This document shows positions 11,501 to 23,500 of a DNA stretch of 64,000 nt, piece by piece. The notes under the pieces are model-generated. The model made no database searches and was not told the DNA's origin. It was given only the letters and a program-made list of their open reading frames with translations. The stretch spans positions 5,076,001 to 5,140,000 of the forward strand of contig OY855916.1 in assembly GCA_963693305.1 (NCBI GenBank), written 5' to 3'. The position numbers and the translations under genes were made by a program. Within the stretch, counting starts at the first letter, position 1. Each line of letters begins with the position of its first letter. Source of the stretch: Meandrina meandrites (taxonomy: Eukaryota > Cnidaria > Anthozoa > Scleractinia > Meandrinidae).

Positions 11501-14500
11501 ATGCTCATCGTTCAAAGAAAGTATTTCGCTCCATCTTTTAGGACCGGCCTGACCTCCAATGTGAGTTTTATCAATGAACAGATTGTAGAAGTCTCATGAT
11601 TTGGCTTTATTGAGGTTGAATGTGTAATTTCTGTTAAAACTAAAAAGATGGTCGTTACTTGTGAAGAACTGTTTGTTAACTGACTCTATTTGTCTTGCTT
11701 TCAAACGTAACCAGTCAGGTATGGCACTGATAATCTGAAAATATTGGAGGAAGTTTGTGTTGCATGGAAAATTGTTCTTTAAATTCCTGGAATGAAAGAT
11801 ATCTACCATCCTCCTTCAACAAGTCTAGTCTAGTCTAGAAACAATTCCTTTCTTCATCCAGTTATTGAGATAGACAGTTTTCTGATCTACTTGAATTTCT
11901 TTATTATTGTATAATACTAAATCACTTGCTTGGTCGTAACCGTAAAGTGTTTTTACTTCTTGAAAGAATTTGAGAATGCGTGACTTCTAGCACTCCACAT
12001 ATCCAGTTGTCTGTAGCTTTCTTAATTTCAAGCTAAAGTTAAGGTCGTCATTACCTTTCTTGTCGTACGAGAAGTGAATTCTTAGGATCTTAACAGGGAT
12101 ATGCATCCACTTCATGTCCAAGGGGTTGGTTTTATTATTAGCCCACTTTCCAAACCAAATCGCTTTTGTTTTTTTTCATGTTTAGCTGTAGACCAGCGAT
12201 CCTACCGAAGTCGTTGACTATATTTAAAGCTTTTTCCACTGAAATTAAATCTGCGCAAAAGATTTGTGTCGTCTGCAAATTGTGACAGACAAATTTATGC
12301 CTTTGACCCCAGGGTCGTAGCGTAATTTTATAGACATTAATTCAGCTGAGAGAATAAACAGATACGGTGAGAGAGGACAACCCTGCCTCACACCTTTCGA
12401 CGGTTTAAACCAATTCGTCGTGTACCCATTGTTTAAAACTGCACTGTCCACGTTTGTATAGAATGTACTAATCCATCGTTTTATTCTGCTACCAAAATTG
12501 AAAGCGTCTAAAATTCTCATAATAAAGGGCCATTCGAGAGAGTCGAAAGCTTTACAAAAATCAAGAGCTACTAGAATGCCAGGAATGTTTTGCTCTTTTG
12601 TAAAGTGTAGAACATCGCTCATAAGTCTTACGTTTTCCCCAGTTTGGTCTGGATGTATCAAGTTCGGCAAAAACGTTTCTAATCTTTTAGCTATTGCTTT
12701 CGCAGCTATTTTTAGATCCACATTCAGTAGGGTTATCGGTCTCGTCTCCAGTTGTGCAGATTGAGTAAAGAGCCGTCTTCCTTTGGTAATAAAGTAATAA
12801 CGCTCCTTCTTTGCGAGATAGGGGAGTTCGTTTTTCTAATAGGCCTCGTTTAAGCATGCCAGACAATTTTCACCTGGGAGGTCATAGAAAAATTTGTAGA
12901 ATTCCACGGTGAATCCGGCGACTTATCATTTTGGAAAGATTTTAGTACCTTCTTACACTCTTCATAGCTTAGAGGGCCTTCCAAGCTATCCCGGTCTTCA
13001 TCTGAAAGTTTTGGGATTTGTAGATGCTGTGTAAATTCGTCGTATTCATCTTGAGAGAATTTTTTCACTGATGTGTACAAGTCTCTAAAAGAAGTTTCGA
13101 TTTGGTCGAAGATCTGTTTATCGTTGATTGTTGTGGATTCATCTTCTAGGCGTAGTTCTCTTATCGTCTTTTTTTTATTATAATTTCTTTTTTCCAAATT
13201 GAAAAAATATTTTGTTGGGCGCTCGCCCTGTTCCACCCAACGACATTTCGCTCTAAACATCGCTTGTTTCCCTATATTTTCATATAGAGACTGAAGATCG
13301 GATTTAAGGTTATCGTAGTATAGCAAGAGTTGATTAATATCCGGCGAGAGAAAGTTATTACAAATAGTGTCGTCTAACTGTTCGAGCTGGTGTCTAATTT
13401 CCTCTGCCCGATCTCTGGATACTTTTGATTTATATTTCGTATACGAGATAGTCGCGTTCCTAATTTCCATTTTCATTAGCTCCCATGGCTCCCACAGTAG
13501 GCTCTTGTTTGTAACTTGTCGGTAATATTGTACGGTGTTTGACGAACCCACGAACAATTACGGCTCCCGCTATTGTTTGGAAGCTTCCAAACAATAGCGG
13601 GAGCCATAACATGTCATAAAATCCAAAATGGCGGCGCGCTGGAAATTTAAAAGCCATAAACTTTTCCATTTATTGTTATTATTAAATGTTATTTCTCCCT
13701 TGACCTGTAAAATTTCAGCGTCAACCTGTTGAAAGAGTGGAGGTTTCCTTTAAGTGTAGTAAAGTATTCCAATAAAAAAGGGTCACCTTTCAACGCGCAT
13801 TCGCGAGCATCTGAGTAGTGACGATAACTCACACTTTTTTCAACATCTGCAACAATCTGAGACATGCCGCCAGCCGTAGGCTTTGTTCAAAGACCTGCTC
13901 TTTTACTGTGGATTCTGCACCTAATAGACTGCAACTTATGTTAAAAGAAGCTGTGTATTTCCGCTGGGAAAACCCCACGTTAAACAAGCAGCTCAAACAT
14001 GCTGACTTAACTCTTTCGTTCTAATATTATGTTACTTTTCTTATACATTTTTATTTATTTATTCACATAATTTTGTGTAATAATTATAATTGACTTTGTT
14101 ATTTCCTTTGCCGTGTGTTTAGAATTCTTCCATGTCTCGCGCATTTAAATGTTGAACGTTAACTTTCAGTGAAATGTATCGTTTTAAATGTTACGCCATT
14201 GCTAGTACAAATTCAAACCGCAATTGTAAACGAACTTATAACTGATGATGATCGTTGAACGATCGAAACAGGTCTTGTGTCAAACTGAAAGTGGTTGTAA
14301 ATTTTTTCAAAATAGAACTATATATTCTTCGACACTCCTTCAAAATTCAAGGTGTATATGACAGTACTGTGATAGTTTAGCATCTAGCTCATTGTGCTCA
14401 TGGTACCACTTTCTCCATGACTGGTACTTTGGGTATTTTGAACAATTACTATAAGCAAAGAGCAAACAAAATAGCTCAAAATCAACTAACCAAGAGTTCC

Positions 14501-17500
14501 AGAATTTTGTGCTTCACCTCCACTGGTTTCAAGCCTCTCCTGTAGGTTTGGGTTGACTATTTTGTTGTTCTGGAGAACGTCTCCCACTTGGTCTCCATAG
14601 TACTTCATTTTAGTCTCCCCCAGAAGTATGCCATCTTGTGATTTAATTATAACGGTAACAAAGCCAGGCACCGGTGAAGCTATATAAAAAAAATAAATTA
14701 ACAAACAAACAAACGAACCAACCAACGAACCAACGAACAAACGAACGAACGAACGAACGGACGAATGAATCTTGATTCAGCAGAACCTACTTCACAAAGT
14801 GGTTTACAGAAGGGTCTTAAATTAAGATAATAAAAATGCAAATGATTTAAGGAAAAGAAAGAAAAGGAGCTGCAGGAAAAGATTTCGCCATGACACCTCG
14901 TGCAACCACCAACTACAACCGAGAGGATCTGGGTTCTAATACACTACACCGGGAGGGGATCTGGATCCTAATACACAACAATCACCAGCTTTTAAAGGGC
15001 TATACTTGGCATCAAGTATAAGGGTTAAATTACTAATAAGGACGCATTACATAATGGTCAAAGAATCACATCTACATCACTCCCACAAAGGTCAAATGAA
15101 GAGGCTCATTTATTGCCTGAGCTAGTAAAGGACAAGGCCAATTCGATTTGGCAGCGAGCCAGTGGGCACAGCTGCATCTGGATCATTATCAAACTGATTT
15201 GCCCCAGTAACCTCAGTACTAGAGGAAATTTATCAAGGTGCTCGTAACTGTGATGGCTCGCGATTTGTCAAGGCCATCTGCAAGGACCTGCTACCTTAGG
15301 ACCCTCAAGCACCAATAACAAAAAAAAAAATGAGTCTAGTTGTTATGTTAATCAGTGATTTGTACAAACCTGGGATAGGGGAACCAAACAGGGAACCATT
15401 CACCGATCGTTCTAATTTAACAACGCCCAAACTTTCAAATATAGCACGTCCTGAGGTAACGTCTAAATATAACTCTGGATTAAACGTAAAACAACATGGA
15501 GCTCCTCCCTACAGGTAAAGAGAGTGGTAATTAGTTTTGAAATGATAACTCTTCGATTTAAAAGCTGGTGAGGCTAGACTTTGAAATACGGTATGCGACC
15601 CCCAGGACAAGGGCAGCGGGAAGAGGCGGGAATGACAGATACTCTAATCAATGAGCATTCACTTGCCCAAAGTCCTCTTGGACTGCAGATTCTTCTTGAA
15701 GCATAGCTTTTTTGCAATTATCATATTAAAACTGGGAGGATATATAAAAAGATCCTCCCAACGGTAACTCGTGGTGGCATAAAAATATGGAGCAGACAAG
15801 TTGATTATATAATTTTGAGAAAGAGAACGACACATTCAATTTTTAAACCTGACCTGTTTTGGTCGTTAAATGAGCATCTTCAGTTGTCGGTGTGAATTTC
15901 ACAGTTGCAAAAGTTACTAGAAACTGAAGATGTTGTTGAACCACCGAAACAGGTCTTGTTGAAAACTCAAATGTGTCGTTCTCTTACTCTGATCTTTTGA
16001 AAAAAAAAGTATTTTATGACAAGTTTTGCAGGGAGGTTATACTGCTAATAACATAACTAGGTTTTGACAATGGCAGGGTCGTTTGCCAGGACTTGAGAAA
16101 CTTGTGTAGCCATGTATTTAAAAACGCTTGGTTAAATTTAAATTTGCAGATAAAAAGATTTTGACGCTGGCTACGTGATGAAAATTAACGTTTGCAAAAC
16201 CATATTTTCTAACATAAAGAAATCTAAAACATGACTTGGTAGTGGCGGTTACACCAGATACACTTGGGACCAGTGCGTTTTACCTAGTAGCTTGTCTCAC
16301 CAAAGTATTTTAGAAACACCGTTCTCATATCTCTATCAAACGTAACATATACCATCAATTTGTCCTAAAAACAAAACGTTTAGTAGTCTAAAATCAGTTT
16401 GTCGTATTGAAAACATAACAAAAATAAAATGTTTTCAATACTGCTCTGCTAATTGAGGACACTTTAAATAAGTGCAAATATTCTAAATCAAACAGAAACA
16501 TGAGTTAGTAGAGTAAGTTAAACTGGTCTGGCATAAGCAGACACAATACCTGTAAAGACACAAGTTAGAGAAATACCATGCTGTAGTTCATAACAGTATA
16601 TAAAATCACAACCCTACCAGTGGCGGATCTAGGAAAGGGCACTCCTTGATCTGTGACTGCTTATTCGAGTCTAATTACTGAAATGCCAACTAGCAGACTA
16701 GCTAAATAATGTTGACATGTCTCTTAGGAAGACAACTGGTCCCTCGCCTCCCAGTTGCTTCCTGTATTTCCATTAAAACATGAAATTACCTGCAAAGGAC
16801 TTTCTGTTGGATTGATGCTAACTTCAAAATGAACTTTTTCCTTGAAATATCCTGCCAGGGACAAATCCTTTAAATCTTGTTGGGAAGAACAGCAAAAATA
16901 AGGAACAAAAAAATCCCAACAAATCAGTAAAACATACAAGTTCAGTGTGAATCTGTTATAATACTATGCCATACATTTGTGTTCCAACGAGACCTCCGCA
17001 AGACCATTTACACCTGACTGTTTTGTAGGAGGATTGGGGTGGGGGGGGGGGGGGGTAGCTCTCGTGGCTAGTATTGTTTTGTGTTGCTCCCAAAACTGTA
17101 AACTTTGTTGTCAAAAAGGAGATTTTTAGTGTGATGAAAAGAGGCCTCATGTGGCACTTAGTCGCGAAAGGAGATGGGTTCAGGTGCAGTAATTAAAAGA
17201 AGCTATGGAGAGAGTACTGCTATTTAGTTTACAACAAAGACTGGAAAGCAAGATCGAAGAATGTCATTTTTTTGAGCGGCTAGTTTTACACCAGTGGAAC
17301 CAACAGTAGAGAGGGATGACTGAGAATTTTAAAAATGAACTGAAAAGATTGTCTCTCTTTTAAATTTGGACAATTTAGGATTTGTTGTCGGAGGAGTGCT
17401 GTCTGACGCGGATCTGAAAGAAAAAACTCTCAACCTGTGGAGGTGTGCACATAATTATTTTCAAACTAATGAAGTAGAAGAACTAAAGAAATACAAATTT

Positions 17501-20500
17501 CGTCAACTAACACATTCAAGTACAGAGGCATGCAATATAAATGATAAAAAATGATAAAAAAAACTTTATTTATACTGAAAGGCCAATCAGTGTGATCGGA
17601 GACCAACTAGTATCAACTGGCGATCAGTATTAAAAAATACAACTCTACATTACATTTGTACATCAAAAGAATTTTACCACTAGAATATTCTAAAAGATAA
17701 ACGTAAAAGAAAACCATAATCAATAATCAATACTACAATGTCAGTCAATTCACACTACATGGATGATTACTTGCCATGACGTTGTCAAATGGAATTAAAT
17801 CTTGGGACAAATAACCATGACGGATGATGGAAAACAAAGAAAACTCCTTTAGCCTTTAAGTTAAACATCCCTGCCCAATATGACAACAATTTAAAATCCA
17901 GTTTTGTTACTAATTATATAGCTGTCAGGAAATCCTATATTGGCGGCACAACTATTATCTTCTAATTTCTGGGAGCTGTCCAATTTAGGATAAATTTGGA
18001 TAGTTTCACTTAGGGCTCATGCACAAGCTGTCCAATTTAAGAAAAATTGGACAGTTTCTCTCAGCCAATAAAATGCAAGAAAAAACGACATGTGATAGAA
18101 ATCGTAGCGTCAGCTCTGTAAACTGTAAGTTGACAATGGCGGAATTTTATCAGGGAGATTTGATGAAATTTCAATTTCTCTTGATCGCAAAAGTAACTAA
18201 AATGAGAAATTCCTATCTTGTCAGTAGAGAAGAGTGCTAACCTAAGAAGCAAAAACCAAAGCCAAAACACCTCCAACAAAACGTGGCTGAACGTAAGTGC
18301 AGTGCAGCGAAGCGAGTAAGTTGCAGAAGTTGGAAGGTAATTGTTCCTCGCCATGAGCTACGTAGAAACGATTCTTTGTCGTTTTTCGCTGAAATGTGAC
18401 GCATACGAACCAGAAAGTGGAAAGGAGGATGTCAGATTCAAGAAGTTGTAAAGCTCGTTCGGACAATTACAAAGTGTCACTTTGTTTACGACTTTCATCA
18501 ATCGATGCTGTATTTTCACCCTGTAGCAAGCTTCACAAACTTAGGTGAATAAAATTGCACTGTTTTATTGAGTTTTATTTGTGAAGACAATGCTTCCACT
18601 GAGTTGCAGATACTATGCTATTCTTGCTATTACTGTAGGCTTTTTCCGTTCTGGACATAAGTGTTTACGCTGGATTGGCTGACTTGCTATATAATTAATA
18701 GGTAAAAGGACTACATGCTGTCCAATTTGGAAATAATTTGATTCAAAAAATTCCTCTGACAGCCAAATTGGACTCGGCCTACGGCCTCGTCCAATTTTGG
18801 CTGTCCTCGGAATTTTTTTCATCCAATTATTTCCAAATTGGACAGCATGTGGTCCTATTACATATACTAACTTTTGAGATCAATAAATAGTACTTTATAA
18901 AATGCACGTAATCCTAAGGGCTTTCATGGGGAAAAGGGGAAGGAGAGCAAGTTATCATCGAACACTTCCAGGAAATTCAGCCTTTAATTCGGGAGGGTGA
19001 TGTGGTGGGTTTTTGGCATAATCTACTTAGTGCAATTTAATAATGGTTTCGTGCCAACCTTCTGAAAATTCACTTCCAATTCCACTGGTAGTGCCATTGT
19101 CTGTGGAGGAGCTACTTTCCTCTGAACTGTCAGACACCTATCAAAGAAAAACAAACCATTCCAAACTCGAGCCTTTACACTTCTAATTAAACAATCAAAT
19201 ATCAAACCGTTTAAAAAAGAAAACATGATTCATATTCTAAACTGATAAGTTCCACAAATTTGGTGCAATGCACATTCTTTACATAGCTACCAATTTCCCT
19301 CAGAAGAGTGAGCTGATTCTTTGTAATATAAAGCTACTTTCGCTGTAGACTCAATTGCCTGCACTGACTTCCTGACTGTGTCAACAAGAAAGAAATGAAT
19401 CGATACAAAACTCACACATGAAAATAGAAAAAATGTCCAGCTGCATGATTAGAATGAAAAACGTTTGGCTGGACTTCAGATACATGTGTTCAAAATAGGG
19501 CAAAATGATTGGGACTAGCCGACCGGTTAGCTCAGTTAGTAGAGCGCCGGACTGCCATGTGTGAGGTCAAACGTTCGAGCCCCAGACCGGACCAACACTT
19601 AGGGTTTTAAAATAACTGAGGAGAATGTGCTGCCTTTGCGATATCATTCGAAAATGGTTAGACATCCTAGTCTTCTCGGATAAAGGCGATAAACCGTAGG
19701 CCCCTTCTCCTGCATCATCACAGTTATGGTCTGCAGGGGATGTTTAAGAACCCACACACTTACATCGCAAAGAGTAGGGCATGGAGTTCCTGGTGTTGTG
19801 GTCTGGCCTTGTTGCGAAATTACATTGAGGGCATCTGCAAAACGTTCCTCATTCTTTGTTAACCGCTTAATGCAGTCTGGTCGAAGTGTTGTAAAGTACA
19901 TTGAGCGCATGCAACTGCGCTATATAAATGCCGTTATTATATATTACTTATTTTTTGAGGTGGCTTGTAACTATTTCCAACGCTAACCAGAACTTATACT
20001 TTGATCAATTGGGCATTTGTTTGAATACCATTATTGTAGCATCAATTGGCGAGAAAGTAAAAGTACTGACCGATCAAAAGTGTTGGAAAGAACCGGAAAC
20101 TGTTACCAGCCACCTTAAATTACCTGTCCTTGGTCTTCATGTATGTTGCACTGCACTGCCACGTATTCATCTCCTGGAGTCACTACAATGGCAAATGATT
20201 CTACTCTATTAACTATTCTAACGCCGTTTGCTTCACACAGGGCCTGAAGATAATGTATCGTTATCTTTTTTACCGAAACGATAACTTGTTTTGGTTTGAA
20301 CTGAAAAGACTGCATCTCTCGTAAAATTGGACAATTTAGGATTTGTTGTCAGAAGAGTGCTGTCTGACGCGGATCTGAAATAAAAAACTCTCAACCTTTA
20401 GAGGTGTGCTCATAATTATTTTCAAACTAATGAAGTAGAAGAACTAAAGAAATACAAATATAGCCAACTAACACCTTCAAGTACAGTGGCATGCAATATA

Positions 20501-23500
20501 AATGATAAAAAAGACAAAAAAACTTCATTTATACTGAAAGGCCAATCAGTGAGTCAGAGACCAACTAGTATCAACCGGCAATTTTCTCTTGATCAGTGTT
20601 AAAAATACAGCTCTATATTACATTTGTACATCAAAAAAATTAACTACTATCCTAAAAGATAAATGTAAAAGAAAACCATCATCAATAATCAATTATGAAT
20701 ACAATGTCACTCAATTCGCACTACATGGATGATTTCTTGCCATGACGTTGTCAAATGGAATGAAATCTTGGGACAAATAACCATGACGGATGATGGAAAA
20801 CAAAGAAAACTCCTTTAGCCTTTAAGTTAAACATCCCTGCCCAATATGGCGACAATTTAAAATCCAGTTATGTTACTAACTTTTGAGATCAATAAATAGT
20901 ACTTTATGAAATACACGTAAGCCTAAGGGCTTTCATGCGGGAAAAGGGGAAGGAGAGCAAGTTATCATCGAACACTGCCAGGAAATTTAGCCTTTAATTT
21001 GGGAGGGTGATGTGGTGGGTTTTAGGCATAGTCTACTTTGTGCAAATATATATGGTATAGTGCCAACCTTCTGAAAATTCACTTCCAATTCCACTGGTAG
21101 TGCCATTGTCTGTGGAGGAGCTACTTTCCTCTGAACTGTCAGAAACCTATCAAAGAAAAACAAACCATTCCAAACTCGAGACATTTACACTTCTTATTAA
21201 ACAATCAAATATCAAACCGTTAAAAAAAGAAAACATGATTCATATTCTAAACTGATAAGTTCGAAAACTTTGGTGCAATGCACATTCTTTACATAGCTAC
21301 TATTTCCCTCAGCAGGGTGATGTGGTCTGCAGGGGATGTTTAAGAACCCACACACTTATCGCAAAGAGTAGTGCATGGAGTTCCTGGTGTTGTGGTCTGG
21401 CCTTGTTGCGAAATTACATTGAGGGCATCTGCAAAACGTTCCTCATTCTTTGTTAACTGCTTAATGCAGTCTGGTCAAAGTGTTGTAAAGTACATTAAGC
21501 GTATGCAACTGCGCTATATAAATGCTGTTGTTATATATTACTTATTTTTTGAGGTGGCTTGTAACTATTTCCAACACTAACCAGAACTTTGATCAATTGA
21601 TTTGAACTTTGATCAATGGGGCATTTGTTTGAATACCATTATTGTAGCATCAATTGACAAAAAAGTAAAAGTACTGACCGATCAAAAGTGTTGGAAAGAA
21701 CCGGAAACTGTTACCAGCCACCTTAAATTACCTGTCCTTGGTCTTCATGTATGTTGCTCTGCACTGTCACATATTCATCTCCTGGAGTCACTACAATGGC
21801 AAATGATTCTACGCTATTAACTTTTCTAACGCCGTTTGCTTCACACAGAGCCTAAGGATAATGTATCATTTTCTTTTTTACCTGACCGATAACTTGTTTT
21901 GGTTTCTTCATCATGACGAGATCGAAGCAAGGAGTCAAAATTCAGCAATGGCAGAGTAGTTTACAGTCTGTAGCTAGGTGTTTTCTACACCAAAATACCC
22001 CCAGAGTCATGTCTTCCTTATGATAATCACTTCATCGCATAGTTGTAGTTTAAATGTGAGCACTGATATGCAGGTCGTACATATGGGGATGTTAGTTTTA
22101 TCTTAAAGTGGAATTTGTTCTTTTTAGGAATGTAGGCCTCTAAAAGTGATTCGTTTCTGTAATTAAGAGAGAATAAAGGGAACCTCATTTTCTCTAAATT
22201 TGATTATGATTTACCTCGTTGGCCACCATCGATTCTTAATGGTGAATCATCCAAAAGTGATATCTGGAACAGTTAAAAGGTTACATTGTTACATCGTGAC
22301 AAGACAATACAGCAAGTCAGCTTGTAAGCTGCAACGGACAATGTTAGGAAGAGTCTCTTTCTGGTACTTGAAACAAGATGGACAAAATTTGGATAATGGA
22401 AAATAGAAAGGTGTATGGCATACCTACTAAGTAGAGTAAAATTACTCTGTGTTCTTTTTGCAAATGCAAGTCGTTAACAACTTAATTTCTTTCTCAGAAT
22501 AGGCAATGCCACTTAACCAGTTAAGTGGAACTTCTAGGTTTTATCACTTATAGAATTGTACTTTGTAATGGCCTCACCTGACTTACATCAGTAGCAATGC
22601 AGGTCATGGCATCATTATCATCTAAAAGCCAATAGAATTAATCGGTCAAAAACACAAGCAAAAGGTTAACAAAGCAATTTTCCTTGAAAAAGGGCATTTT
22701 GTACAGTTACCTTGGAGAATTTTAGTAGAATTCAATTTTGTCCCAGAACTTGGCGCCTAAAGAAAATAAAGAGGAGTAAATTTTTAAAATGATGATAAAG
22801 GTATACGAAGTGAGTTCTACTATAAAACAAGCTTTTGATATGATTGCTCATCCAAGGACTGCAGACAGAATGCCGAACGAGCATTAGTTTCTTATCCCTT
22901 GCCAACCGTAAAGTGGCTAAATTTAGTTTTTCATCAATAGTTGTTTGTTGGATTGCTTGTTTGCCTATTCATTTATTTATTATTTTACGTTTACGAATCG
23001 ATGCTGGTAGATGACGTGTATCTGGGAAACATTTGTTTTGCCTCAGATGGATTGGATCGCTGAAGTGTTGAGATTGCACTGAAGTTGTGGGGGAATTTTG
23101 CGTGTTCCCGTTGCATATTACCGCCAAGCTGATATTTCAAAACTATGTAACGAGGAATTTGAAAAATATGTAACGAGGAAAATAATGGGACTGTGATAAT
23201 GCAAAACAACAACAACAACAACAACAACAAAAGAATGCTTTCCATGACCAATATTGATTTGTTCTAGTTCGAATGTTTCACTTAAGGCGCCTATCTTATG
23301 AAAGTAATTCAGACACCAAACGGCATACTTCATCCTCCAATATGTAGAGGGCTGAATTGCCCTTTATTTTTCTCCTTATTGTCTTGCCATTCCACGAGCG
23401 TGGAGATCGGTGACACTCAAATCTTGAGGTCTCCTTGTCCAATTTAACTGCAGCCGCAAAGGAAAACCTAAAGAAGCAAAAAATCGTCGGCGTTCAGTTA

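Larger units (their letters stand above)
17345..21880. repeat. Tandem segmental duplication carrying exon pair A/B
   Basis: Block 1 (about 17345-20290) and block 2 (about 20307-21880) are direct copies. They share the start ATTTGGACAATTTAGGATTT-like, the LINE-tail region, the B exons (19137-19059; 21146-21068), a SINE body and the A exons (20243-20124; 21851-21732). Block 1 additionally carries a 951-bp insertion and a SINE head that block 2 lacks. Divergence is low, so the duplication is recent. Confidence 0.85.

Noticed and set aside
19519..19595. Possible functional tRNA gene
   Set aside because: A and B boxes and most of an acceptor stem are present, but the anticodon arm does not fold properly and a typical SINE body follows. 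Treated as a SINE head.
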